Both the position numbers and the translations under genes were made by a program. This document shows, one piece after another, positions 32,967-40,828 of a stretch of 64,000 bases of DNA. The number at the start of each line of letters is the position of its first letter. Position 1 is the first letter of the stretch. The stretch spans positions 162,582 to 226,581 of the forward strand of contig NZ_BAAAKI010000013.1 of assembly GCF_039527675.1 (NCBI RefSeq). The letters run 5' to 3'. Below the pieces are notes generated by a model. The model was given only the letters and a program-made list of their open reading frames with translations. It searched no databases and had not been told where the DNA came from. This DNA comes from Luteococcus sanguinis. Lineage in GTDB: Bacteria; Actinomycetota; Actinomycetes; Propionibacteriales; Propionibacteriaceae.

Positions 32967-35900
32967 ATGGCTCACACTGACACCTCAGACGACTTCGGCG
33001 CCAACGACTGGCTGATCGAGGAAATGTACGAGCAGTTCCAGGCCGATCCGGCCAGCGTGGACCCAGCCTGGCAGGACTACTTTGCCAAGAACCCGCCCGC
33101 CGGTCAGCAGTCTCCCCAGGCCGCAGCTCCCGCCCAGCAGGCGTCCGCTACACCCGCGCCTGCCCAGCAGGCCGCCACGGCCCCCGCCCCAGCCGCTGGA
33201 CCCGCTGCCGATGCTCCTGCTGCTGCTCCTGCTCCTGCTCCTGCCGCGAAGCAACCCGCTGCCGCTCAGGCTGCGCCCGCGAGCGTTCCCGCCTCCCAGC
33301 AGGCTCCCGCCGAGCCCACCCGGAAGTCGACGCCCGCCGTCGAGGCCCCGGAGACCCGCCGCTCGGAGACCCCGGACTCCCCCGGCAGCTCCAGCAAACT
33401 CTCCGCGGACGCACCGAACCCGGCGAAGCGTCCTGCCGCCAGCACGTCCGAGGCGAAGCGCACGATCATGAAGGGTGCGCCGATGCGCACCGCGAAGAAC
33501 ATGGACGCCTCGCTGTCGATGCCGACCGCGACGACCGTGCGCTCCGTGCCGATGAAAATGGTGATCGACCAGCGCACGGTGATCAACAACTTCCTCAAGC
33601 GCTCCAAGGGCGGCAAGGTCAGCTTCACCCACATCATCGGCTATGCCATGGTTCGCGCCCTCAAGGCGATGCCGGCCATGAACAATTCCTACGACGAGAC
33701 CGACGGCAAGCCCACGCTCGTCGAGAGCCCGTCGATCAACCTCGGCCTGGCAATCGACCTCGTCAAGGCTGACGGAACCCGCCAGCTCGTCGTCCCCGCG
33801 ATCAAGGGCTGTGAGGACCTCGACTTCGCCCAGTTCTGGGCCGCCTACGAGGAAGTCGTCCAGAAGGGGCGCAAGGGCACGCTGGGCGTTGACGACTTCG
33901 CCGGCGTGACCGCCTCGCTGACCAACCCCGGCGGACTCGGGACGAACCACTCGGTGCCCCGACTGATGAAGGGCCAGGGCGTCATCCTTGGCGTCGGCTC
34001 GATCGACTACCCGCCGGAATTCCAGGGCACCTCGGAGTCGCGCCTCCAGGAGTTGGGGGTCAGCAAGGTCACCACGCTCACCTCGACCTACGACCACCGC
34101 GTCATCCAGGGCGCCCAGTCGGGCGAGTTCCTGCGCACGATGCACCAGCTGCTGATCGGCGAGCACGGCTTCTACGACGACATCTTCCGCAGCCTGCGCA
34201 TCCCCTACGCGCCGCTGCGTTGGGACCGTGACGTGCAGGCCCACCGCTCCTCGCAGGTGCCGAAGGAGGCCCGAGTCATCGAGCTGATCAGCGCCTACCG
34301 TCACCTGGGCCACCTGGTCGCCGACACCGACCCGCTGGAGTACCGCCAGCGCAGGCACCCCGACCTCGAGCTCGAGACCCATGGCCTGACAATCTGGGAC
34401 CTGGACCGACAGTTCGCCGTCGGCACCTTCGCCGGTTCCCCCCGCCAGTACATGACTTTGCGCGAGATCCTGGACATCCTGCGTGACTCCTACTGCCACA
34501 CCATGGGCATCGAGTACATGCACATCTCCGACCCCGAGCAGCGCGCCTGGTTCCAGGACCGTTTCGAGAAGCCCCACAAGCCGCTGCCCCGCGAGGAGCA
34601 CCTGCGCATCCTGGACAAGCTCAACGAGGCCGAGATCTTCGAGACCTTCCTGCAGACGAAGTTCGTCGGGCAGAAGCGCTTCTCGCTCGAGGGTGGCGAG
34701 TCAACGATCGTCTGCGTGGACGAGATCTGCGAGCAGGCCGCCAATGCAAGCCTGGCCGAGGTCTGCATCGGCATGCCCCACCGTGGCCGCCTCAACGTGC
34801 TCGCGAACATCGCCGGCAAGAACTACGGGCAGATCTTCCGCGAGTTCGAGGGCTCCATCACCGGCCTGCAGGGCTCGGGTGACGTGAAGTACCACCTCGG
34901 CGTCGAGGGCGAGTTCACCGCTGGCAGCGGTGCCACCGTGAAGACCTCGGTCGCCGCCAACCCCTCCCACCTGGAGACGGTCGACCCAGTTCTCGAGGGC
35001 ATCACCCGCGCCAAGCTTGACCGGATGCCCAGCGCGCTCAACGGTGGCGAGGGCTTCCCCGTCCTGCCGGTGCTGCTGCACGGGGACGCGGCCTTCTCGG
35101 GCCAGGGCGTCGTCTACGAGGTGCTGCAGATGGGCCAGCTGCGCGGCTTCCGCACCGGCGGCACCATCCACTTGGTCGTCAACAACCAGGTCGGCTTCAC
35201 CACCTCGCCGGTCGAGTCGCGCACGTCCACCTACTGCACGGATGTCGCCAAGGTCGTCCAGGCACCGGTGATCCACGTCAACGGCGACGACCCGGATGCG
35301 GTCGTCCGCGCCGGTCGCGTCGCCTTCGAGTACCGCCAGAAGTTCAACAAGGACGTCGTGATCGACCTCGTCTGCTACCGCCGCCGTGGTCACAATGAGG
35401 GTGACGACCCGAGCTTCACCCAGCCCAACATGTACGACCTGATCGAGCAGAAGCGCTCCACCCGCAAGCTGTACACGGAGTCGCTGATCGGCCGCGGGGA
35501 CATCTCCACCGAGGACGCCGAAGCCGTGATGAACCGCTTCCGCGACCGTCTGGAAGGCGTGTTCAAGGAGGCCCGCGAGGGCTCGAGCGACCTGGACGAT
35601 GGCTACACCCGCGTCCCCTACTACCCCTCCAAGGGCACTCAGCTGGCAGGCACCGCGATCGATCGCTCGGTGCTGGAGCGCGTGGCCGAGGTCTACACGG
35701 CCTACCCGGAGGGGTTCACCCCCCACCCGAAGGTCAAGCCGCAGCTGGAGCGTCGCGCCAAGCAGATCCTGGAGGGGCCCATCGACTGGGCCACCGGCGA
35801 GCTGCTGGCGATCGGTTCGCTGCTGATGGAGGGACGTCCGGTGCGCATGACCGGCCAGGACTCCCGCCGCGGCACCTTCAGCCAGCGCTTCGCGGCCATC

Positions 35901-36824
35901 GTGGACCGGACGACCAACGAATCCTGGGTGCCACTCAAGCACCTGGCGGACGACCAGGCGACCTTCGACGTCTACGACTCGCTGCTCAGCGAGTACGCGG
36001 TGATGGGCTTCGAGTACGGCTACTCCGTGGCCGCGCCCGACGCCCTGGTGCTGTGGGAGGCGCAGTTCGGCGACTTCGTGAACGGTGCCCAGACCATAGC
36101 GGACGAGTACATCTCCTCCGGCAACGCCAAGTGGGGCCAGAAGTCGGGCGTGGTCCTGCTGCTCCCCCATGGCTACGAGGGCCAAGGCCCGGACCACTCC
36201 TCGGCCCGCATCGAGCGGTGGCTGCAGCTGTGCAGCGAGAACAACCTCGCCGTCTGCCAGCCGTCGACCCCGGCCAGCCACTTCCACCTGCTGCGCCAGC
36301 ACGCCTACGTGAACTGGCACCGCCCGGTGGTGATCATGACCCCGAAGTCGATGCTGCGCAACAAGATGGCCGCCTCCAGGCCGGAGGAGTTCACCAGCGG
36401 TGCCTGGCACCCTGCACTGGGCGACCCGACCATCAGCGATCCCGTCTCCGTGGAACGCGTGCTGCTGTGCTCGGGCAAGGTCCGGTGGGAACTGGTGGCC
36501 GAGCGCGCCAAGCGCGGTCTGGACGGCAAGGTCGCGATCATCGCGCTGGAGCGGTTGTACCCGCTGCCGGCCGAGGACCTGGCCCGCGAGCTGGAGCAGT
36601 ACAAGCACGTGACCGACGTGCGCTTCGTCCAGGACGAACCGGAGAACCAGGGTCCGTGGCCGTTCATGGCGCTGCACCTGCCCGGTGCCGTGGCCGAGCA
36701 CCTACCTGGCTACACGCTGGACATGAAGGTCGTTTCTCGTCCGTTCGCCTCGGCACCCTCGGTGGGCTCGCACAAGGTGCATGAGGAGCAAGAAGCCGCG
36801 CTGATGGAAGCGGCTCTCGGCTGA
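32967..36824 (+). CDS. kgd: Multifunctional 2-oxoglutarate dehydrogenase/decarboxylase (E2-E1 fusion)
   Basis: The 1285-residue actinobacterial OdhA/KGD fuses an E1 N-terminal tail (ANDWLIEEMYEQFQADPASV), an Ala/Pro/Gln-rich linker (about 45-165) encoded partly by GCTCCT repeats, an E2 acyltransferase domain without a lipoyl domain (catalytic DHRVIQG about 375) and a thiamine-diphosphate E1 (MPHRGRLNVLANI about 602, HGDAAFSGQG about 704). It oxidises 2-oxoglutarate to succinyl-CoA in the TCA cycle, working with lipoylated AceF and Lpd encoded elsewhere. In relatives it is controlled by the FHA protein GarA/OdhI. Confidence 0.97.
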   Translation: MAHTDTSDDFGANDWLIEEMYEQFQADPASVDPAWQDYFAKNPPAGQQSPQAAAPAQQASATPAPAQQAATAPAPAAGPAADAPAAAPAPAPAAKQPAAAQAAPASVPASQQAPAEPTRKSTPAVEAPETRRSETPDSPGSSSKLSADAPNPAKRPAASTSEAKRTIMKGAPMRTAKNMDASLSMPTATTVRSVPMKMVIDQRTVINNFLKRSKGGKVSFTHIIGYAMVRALKAMPAMNNSYDETDGKPTLVESPSINLGLAIDLVKADGTRQLVVPAIKGCEDLDFAQFWAAYEEVVQKGRKGTLGVDDFAGVTASLTNPGGLGTNHSVPRLMKGQGVILGVGSIDYPPEFQGTSESRLQELGVSKVTTLTSTYDHRVIQGAQSGEFLRTMHQLLIGEHGFYDDIFRSLRIPYAPLRWDRDVQAHRSSQVPKEARVIELISAYRHLGHLVADTDPLEYRQRRHPDLELETHGLTIWDLDRQFAVGTFAGSPRQYMTLREILDILRDSYCHTMGIEYMHISDPEQRAWFQDRFEKPHKPLPREEHLRILDKLNEAEIFETFLQTKFVGQKRFSLEGGESTIVCVDEICEQAANASLAEVCIGMPHRGRLNVLANIAGKNYGQIFREFEGSITGLQGSGDVKYHLGVEGEFTAGSGATVKTSVAANPSHLETVDPVLEGITRAKLDRMPSALNGGEGFPVLPVLLHGDAAFSGQGVVYEVLQMGQLRGFRTGGTIHLVVNNQVGFTTSPVESRTSTYCTDVAKVVQAPVIHVNGDDPDAVVRAGRVAFEYRQKFNKDVVIDLVCYRRRGHNEGDDPSFTQPNMYDLIEQKRSTRKLYTESLIGRGDISTEDAEAVMNRFRDRLEGVFKEAREGSSDLDDGYTRVPYYPSKGTQLAGTAIDRSVLERVAEVYTAYPEGFTPHPKVKPQLERRAKQILEGPIDWATGELLAIGSLLMEGRPVRMTGQDSRRGTFSQRFAAIVDRTTNESWVPLKHLADDQATFDVYDSLLSEYAVMGFEYGYSVAAPDALVLWEAQFGDFVNGAQTIADEYISSGNAKWGQKSGVVLLLPHGYEGQGPDHSSARIERWLQLCSENNLAVCQPSTPASHFHLLRQHAYVNWHRPVVIMTPKSMLRNKMAASRPEEFTSGAWHPALGDPTISDPVSVERVLLCSGKVRWELVAERAKRGLDGKVAIIALERLYPLPAEDLARELEQYKHVTDVRFVQDEPENQGPWPFMALHLPGAVAEHLPGYTLDMKVVSRPFASAPSVGSHKVHEEQEAALMEAALG

Positions 36825-37003
36825 TGTACTTCACCGATCGCGGCATCGAGGAGCTGTCAGCCCGCCGGGGGCAGGAGGACGTCTCCTTCGCCTGGCTGGC
36901 TGAGCAACTCAGCCTGTTCGTCGACCTCAACCCGGACTTCGAGGTTCCCGTGGAGCGGCTGGCCACCTGGCTGGCACGGCTCGACGATGAGGACGACGAC
37001 TAG
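36824..37003 (+). CDS. DUF6104-like 59-residue protein coupled to kgd
   Basis: The product starts MYFTDRGIEELSARRGQEDV and ends LARLDDEDDD, a small acidic protein with a conserved core (AEQLSLFVDLNPDFEVPVER). I recognise the pattern as DUF6104, seen downstream of the 2-oxoglutarate dehydrogenase gene in other Actinobacteria. Its ATG overlaps the kgd stop by one base (TGATG), so it is translationally coupled and may act on the complex. The function is unknown. Confidence 0.8.
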   Translation: MYFTDRGIEELSARRGQEDVSFAWLAEQLSLFVDLNPDFEVPVERLATWLARLDDEDDD

Positions 37004-37030
37004 CTCAGCCAAGGATTGCCCGCGACGCTC

Positions 37031-37054
37031 GCGGCCTGACCACGGTCAGGCCGC
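37031..37054. terminator. Hairpin between convergent genes
   Basis: GCGGCCTGAC and GTCAGGCCGC form a perfect 10-bp stem with a 4-base loop. It follows the DUF6104 gene and overlaps the last codons and stop of the convergent membrane gene, so it may stop transcription from both sides. Confidence 0.7.
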
Positions 37055-37438
37055 GGGCTTCTCGTCATCGACGTAGAAGTAGCGGGTTGCCGCGGGCGTC
37101 ACCGCACACACGAGGATCACCAGGGCGAGCACGAACACCGGCCAGGCCCAGGGCTGGCCTGTGCGAGCGGTCGTCCAGGCCACCATGGCGTGGATGATGG
37201 CGCCGGTCACGATGCCGCCGCGGGCCAGGGGTAGTGCCCGCCATCCTGCCCAGGCCACCGCCGCGACGAAGACGCCGTAGATCAACAGCATCGCCCCGAC
37301 GCCGGCAGAGAATCGCCCGTGGCGCTGCAGTGCCGTGGCCAGCCCGATGCCGATGATGGCGAGGGCGAACAGCGCAGTGCCGACGATGGCCACCACCAGG
37401 CTCGTGGGACGGGCAGTGGCAGGTTCAGGCACGGACAT
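37046..37438 (-). CDS. Four-helix integral membrane protein, unknown function
   Basis: The 130-residue protein has four hydrophobic segments (TSLVVAIVGTALFALAIIGI, VGAMLLIYGVFVAAVAWAGW, GGIVTGAIIHAMVAWTTA, AWPVFVLALVILVCAVTPAA) and short charged ends. No named family is recognised with confidence. The ATG lies 7 bases after TAGAGT with no ribosome binding site. Confidence 0.7.
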   Translation of the reverse strand: MSVPEPATARPTSLVVAIVGTALFALAIIGIGLATALQRHGRFSAGVGAMLLIYGVFVAAVAWAGWRALPLARGGIVTGAIIHAMVAWTTARTGQPWAWPVFVLALVILVCAVTPAATRYFYVDDEKPAA

Positions 37439-37445
37439 GGCCCGA

Positions 37446-37451
37446 ACTCTA
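37446..37451 (-). promoter_or_regulatory. -10 box of the four-helix membrane gene, leaderless start
   Basis: TAGAGT on the minus strand is followed after 7 bases by the ATG at 37438. Confidence 0.5.
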
Positions 37452-37594
37452 GCCCGATTGCCGTGATCCCCTTGTCAACGTGAGCGCCACTTGAAAGACT
37501 CGTCTACGCTGTCTGAGGCCGCCTGATGGTTGGCCCCGGTGCGACGACCCCTGTGGAGTCTCGCCCAGCATGTCTGACACAAGGAGCAATGCGC

Positions 37595-37846
37595 ATGGAC
37601 TGGCGCCACAAGTCTGCCTGCCTCACGGAGGACCCGGAACTCTTCTTTCCCATCGGCAACACGGGACCCGCGCTGCTTCAGATCGAAGAGGCCAAGAAGG
37701 TGTGCCGTCGCTGCACCGTGCGAGAGCAGTGCCTGGCCTGGGCCCTTGAGGCCGGTCAGGACCATGGAGTCTGGGGCGGTCTCAGCGAGGACGAGCGGCG
37801 CGCCTTGAAGCGCCGCCAGGCCCGCAGCCGCCTGCGGAGCTCCTAG
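37595..37846 (+). CDS. whiB1: WhiB1-type iron-sulfur transcription factor
   Basis: This 83-residue Wbl protein starts MDWRHKSACLTEDPELFFP. The four cluster cysteines fall at 9, 37, 40 and 46, exactly as in mycobacterial WhiB1, followed by GVWGG and a basic DNA-binding tail (RRALKRRQARSRLRS). WhiB1 binds SigA, carries an NO-sensitive [4Fe-4S] cluster and is essential in mycobacteria. An ATG 6 bases earlier is too close to AAGGAG; 37595 has the right spacing (8). A strong terminator follows. Confidence 0.95.
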   Translation: MDWRHKSACLTEDPELFFPIGNTGPALLQIEEAKKVCRRCTVREQCLAWALEAGQDHGVWGGLSEDERRALKRRQARSRLRSS

Positions 37847-37867
37847 AACACCTCGTCCACCAACTGA

Positions 37868-37900
37868 CAATGACCGTCCGGCTGGCCCGGACGGTCATTG
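37868..37900 (+). terminator. Terminator of whiB1
   Basis: A perfect 14-bp stem (CAATGACCGTCCGG with its complement) with a 5-base loop is followed by TTTG, 21 bases after the stop. Confidence 0.88.
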
Positions 37901-37958
37901 TTTGTGTGCGCTGGCGTTCCAGGTGACGACGGGGGCCAAGTCAATGCGGGCCTCCAGC

Positions 37959-39428
37959 TCATTGCGGGCTGCGACGGGTCAGCGGCAGTTCGACGCGCGC
38001 ACGGGTGCCTTGGTGACCGTCCGCCCGCGAGCTGAGGAGGAAACTTCCGCCCAGGTCACTGACCAGCGTCTGGACGATCGACAGCCCAAGGCTGTTGGTG
38101 TTGGTCATGTCGAAGTCGTCCGGAAGTCCTTCCCCCTCGTCCAGCACGTCGACGAACAGCTGCGGACCTTCCCGGTGTGGGTAGACCTCGACCGTCCCCG
38201 ACGATGAGTGCAGCCCGTGCTCGACGGCGTTCTGGCACAGCTCGGTCATCACCAGTGAGAGCGAGGTGGCGGCGTCGGCGGGCACCAGGCCGAAGGAACC
38301 GGTTCGGCGGGCGACGACCCGTCCGCTGGACGCTGAGACATCGCCCACCATCCGCAGGATGCGGTCGGCGACGTCGTCGAACACGACCTCCTCGTCGAAG
38401 GCTTGCGACAGGATCTCGTGAACCACCGCGATGGCCGCCACCCGGCTCATCGCGTCCTTCAGCGCACCCTTGGCCTCCTCGGAGTCCATCCGTCGTGACT
38501 GGAGGCGCAGCAACGCCGCAACGGTCTGCAGGTTGTTCTTGACGCGGTGGTGGATCTCGCGGATCGTGGCGTCCTTGGTGACCAGCTGGCGGTCGCGCTG
38601 GCGCAGCTCGGTCATGTCGCGCACGAGGTACAGGACACCGGCGGGCTGGCCCTCCACGGTCATGGGTACGACCCGGATACGCAGCGCGGCTCGCTCGTTC
38701 TCCACCTCGAGTTCGCCCACATCACGCCCCGAAAGGTCGCTGCCGAATGACTGCCCGACCTCCGAAAGCCCCGAGGCCAGCGAGGTCGTCAGCTGCCGCA
38801 TCTCCTCCCCCTCGAGGTCGGCCGGATGGCCGAAGTGACGGTAGGCCGAGATGGCGTTGGGGCTCGCGTAGGTGATGACGCCGCTGGGCATGGCAGTGAT
38901 GACTCCATCCCCGACCTTGGGACTGAGCGTCGGGTCGCTCGGGGGGTCAACGGGGAACTCCCCGCGCCACAGCATGTCCGAGAGCACGTCGGCGGTCTCC
39001 AGGTAGGAATCCTCCAGCGCGCCCGGTGCCCGCACGCCCATCTGGTTGGTGTGTCGTTCCACGACACCTATGCAATGTCCATCACGGACGATGGGGATGG
39101 CCCACACGTCCACCGGGATACCGGCATGGAGCTGGTTCTCGCTCGTCTCACAGATCGCCCTCGACAGGTAGGCGGTGGTCACCAGGTGCTCGGGGTCGTA
39201 GTTGATCTCCTCCCCCACCACCTCGTCCTCCAGTGCCGTCGGACCGGTGGTAGGGCGGACCTGCGCGGCCGCCCAGAAGATGTTGTCGTCGGGGCCGGGC
39301 ACCCACAAGATCAGGTCGGAGAAGGAGGTGTCGGCCAGCAGGTGCCACTCGTTGACCAGACTGCGCAGCCACCCCTTGTCCTGGTCGGACAGGGCGGTCT
39401 TGTTGAGCACCTCAGACATCGACACCAT
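37959..39428 (-). CDS. pdtaS: PdtaS-type sensor histidine kinase
   Basis: The 489-residue cytosolic kinase has an N-terminal GAF-like domain (about 1-150), a PAS domain (about 165-285), a HisKA_2 dimerisation helix with the phospho-His in REIHHRVKNNLQTVAALLRL, and an HWE/HATPase domain (MTELCQNAVEHG, DEGEGLPDDF). In mycobacteria PdtaS signals to the ANTAR antiterminator PdtaR; the partner gene is not in this window. The ATG at 39428 lies 7 bases after TAGGGT, which makes it the preferred start over ATGs at 39437 and 39419. Confidence 0.92.
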   Translation of the reverse strand: MVSMSEVLNKTALSDQDKGWLRSLVNEWHLLADTSFSDLILWVPGPDDNIFWAAAQVRPTTGPTALEDEVVGEEINYDPEHLVTTAYLSRAICETSENQLHAGIPVDVWAIPIVRDGHCIGVVERHTNQMGVRAPGALEDSYLETADVLSDMLWRGEFPVDPPSDPTLSPKVGDGVITAMPSGVITYASPNAISAYRHFGHPADLEGEEMRQLTTSLASGLSEVGQSFGSDLSGRDVGELEVENERAALRIRVVPMTVEGQPAGVLYLVRDMTELRQRDRQLVTKDATIREIHHRVKNNLQTVAALLRLQSRRMDSEEAKGALKDAMSRVAAIAVVHEILSQAFDEEVVFDDVADRILRMVGDVSASSGRVVARRTGSFGLVPADAATSLSLVMTELCQNAVEHGLHSSSGTVEVYPHREGPQLFVDVLDEGEGLPDDFDMTNTNSLGLSIVQTLVSDLGGSFLLSSRADGHQGTRARVELPLTRRSPQ

Positions 39429-39435
39429 GGGGAAC

Positions 39436-39441
39436 ACCCTA
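39436..39441 (-). promoter_or_regulatory. -10 box of pdtaS, leaderless start
   Basis: TAGGGT on the minus strand is followed after 7 bases (GTTCCCC) by the ATG at 39428. Confidence 0.5.
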
Positions 39442-39479
39442 GAGGTGTGGGCTGATCGCGTCCGTGCTGCCCGGTCGTG

Positions 39480-39509
39480 TTGGTCGCTGGGGCCTGGAGC
39501 TGGCAGAAT
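39480..39509 (+). promoter_or_regulatory. Candidate promoter of the bL37 gene
   Basis: TTGGTC (39480-39485) and CAGAAT (39504-39509) are separated by 18 bases, a form common for actinobacterial ribosomal-protein promoters. The start codon is 56 bases downstream. Confidence 0.4.
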
Positions 39510-39565
39510 GGTACTCCGTGCCCGGCATCGCCGGGTGAGCCATCCATCATCGTGAGGAGACCGTC

Positions 39566-39640
39566 ATGGGCAAGACCGGACGCAAGCGTCGCGCTCGCCG
39601 CAAGAACGGCGCCAATCACGGCAAGCGTCCCAACGCCTGA
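39566..39640 (+). CDS. 50S ribosomal protein bL37
   Basis: The 24-residue product runs MGKTGRKRRARR to the end NHGKRPNA, and is extremely basic. The ending NHGKRPNA and the length match actinobacterial bL37 (AURKAIP1/COX24-like), a small protein of the large ribosomal subunit. GAGGAG lies 6 bases before the ATG, and a strong terminator follows, confirming a real single-gene unit. Confidence 0.93.
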   Translation: MGKTGRKRRARRKNGANHGKRPNA

Positions 39641-39656
39641 CCTGACGCGCACGAAC

Positions 39657-39685
39657 AGAGCCCCGACACGTGGTGTCGGGGCTCT
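39657..39685 (+). terminator. Terminator of the bL37 gene
   Basis: A 13-bp perfect stem (AGAGCCCCGACAC with its complement) with a 3-base loop begins 17 bases after the stop. Confidence 0.88.
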
Positions 39686-39773
39686 TGTCGTTGTGGGCCC
39701 GTTATTGAAGTTGAGCCCTGTTGGAGTTGGGGCCCTGCTCAAGTTGGGCCGTGTCCGAGGTGGAACTCGGGTG

Positions 39774-40031
39774 TCAGACCTGTTCAGTCCAGGTCATCGA
39801 CATCTTGGTGATCCTCATCCGCAGGGCCTCGGTCGCGGGCTGGGGCGGGTTGCATCGGCGCACCAGAGCGGTGATCGCCTGCTCGACGTCATAGTTCTCC
39901 AGGCAACCGTCGCAGTTGTTCAGGTGGTCGCGGATTGCGTCCATCTCCGCTTCGGAGAGTTCTCGGTGCAGGAAGGAGTGCACCTGGGCGAAAACGCGCT
40001 CACACTGACCATCGTGGATGTGCTCACTCAT
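39774..40031 (-). CDS. rsrA: Redox-sensitive anti-sigma factor RsrA (ZAS family)
   Basis: This 85-residue zinc anti-sigma factor holds SigR inactive until disulfide stress. The ZAS motif is HLNNCDGC (His36, Cys40, Cys43) with Cys10 and Cys60 at the positions of Cys11 and Cys61 of S. coelicolor RsrA; the non-essential N-terminal Cys3 is absent. Cys10 and Cys43 correspond to the trigger disulfide. Its start overlaps the end of sigR by 8 bases. Confidence 0.95.
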   Translation of the reverse strand: MSEHIHDGQCERVFAQVHSFLHRELSEAEMDAIRDHLNNCDGCLENYDVEQAITALVRRCNPPQPATEALRMRITKMSMTWTEQV

Positions 40032-40698
40032 TGTCGCCCCTGCTGGTGCGGTGGTCGGTGATGCCCATCTCGCGGGCGTGGTCGGCGAGCTTCTTGCGCA
40101 GCTGCGCCCGGCCACGGTTCAGCCGCGACATCACGGTGCCGATCGGAGTGCCCATGATCTCGGCGATCTCCTTGTAGGCAAAGCCCTCGATGTCCGCCAG
40201 GACGACGGCTTCGCGGAACTCCGGGCTGAGCGAGTCCAGCGCCTCGGTCACCGCCGAGTCGGGGATGGAGTCCAAGGCGTCCATCTCTGCCGAACGCAGG
40301 CCGCTGGAGGTGTGTGACTCGGCGCGCGCGAGCTGCCAGTCCTCGACGTCCTCGCCACCGGAGGTCTGCGGCTGGCGCTGCGACTTGCGGTAGGTGTTGA
40401 TGTAGGTGTTCGTGAGGATGCGGTACAGCCACGCCTTGAGGTTCGTGCCGGGCTGGAACTGGTGGAAGGAGGAGTACGCCTTGGCGTAGGTCTCCTGCAC
40501 CACGTCCTCCGCGTCCGCGGGGTTGCGCGTCATGCGCAGGGCGGCGCCATAGAGTTGGTCGAGATATGCCAGCGCGTCTCGCTCGAAACGCTCCTTGCGC
40601 TGGTCCTGCGTCTCGTCCAGGGCAGCTTCAAGCTCGTCGACACGAGGATCGAGGGCCTCGATGCCGGTGCTGTTCTCATCGGTTCCGGGGAGAGTCAT
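40024..40698 (-). CDS. sigR: Thiol-stress ECF sigma factor SigR/SigH
   Basis: The 224-residue core form has region 2 (RMTRNPADAEDVVQETYAKA) and region 4 (LSPEFREAVVLADIEGFAYK, GTPIGTVMSRLNRGR). It drives the thioredoxin, mycothiol and protease response. The main start ATG (40698) follows TACGCT by 8 bases. The frame stays open to 40773, with start codons GTG 40773, ATG 40770 and ATG 40764 lying just inside a perfect SigR promoter, so a longer isoform with 22-25 extra residues is likely under stress. Confidence 0.95.
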   Translation of the reverse strand: MTLPGTDENSTGIEALDPRVDELEAALDETQDQRKERFERDALAYLDQLYGAALRMTRNPADAEDVVQETYAKAYSSFHQFQPGTNLKAWLYRILTNTYINTYRKSQRQPQTSGGEDVEDWQLARAESHTSSGLRSAEMDALDSIPDSAVTEALDSLSPEFREAVVLADIEGFAYKEIAEIMGTPIGTVMSRLNRGRAQLRKKLADHAREMGITDHRTSRGDNE

Positions 40699-40706
40699 CA
40701 CGTACG

Positions 40707-40712
40707 AGCGTA
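40707..40712 (-). promoter_or_regulatory. Predicted constitutive -10 (P1) of sigR
   Basis: TACGCT on the minus strand is followed after 8 bases by the ATG at 40698 (5 bases to the preceding GTG). Transcripts starting here could make only the short SigR. Confidence 0.45.
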
Positions 40713-40782
40713 CCTGCCCACCGGGCCCGGCCGCTGTCACCCGCGCGGGGGGTTTGCTCAACATCGCCATCACATCGAGAGG

Positions 40783-40809
40783 AACGGGCTGGATGGTGCG
40801 AATATTCCC
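40783..40809 (-). promoter_or_regulatory. SigR-dependent promoter (P2) of sigR
   Basis: GGGAAT (40809-40804), 18 bases, then GTT (40785-40783) is an exact match to the SigR/SigH promoter consensus. Transcription should begin near 40776, just before the upstream start codons of the long isoform. It implies positive autoregulation. Confidence 0.8.
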
Positions 40810-40828
40810 GCACCGGGTGACTCCGAGC

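Noticed and set aside
33200..33260. GCTCCT microsatellite in kgd as a phase-variable switch
   Set aside because: The repeat unit is a multiple of three and encodes the flexible Ala/Pro linker, so copy-number change would not shift the frame.
34701..36701. A 666-codon open frame on the minus strand inside kgd
   Set aside because: It is antisense to the conserved E1 domain of kgd; its composition (Val/Leu/Gly/His/Arg) and lack of motifs mark it as a shadow frame. The same applies to the frame at 32985-34601.
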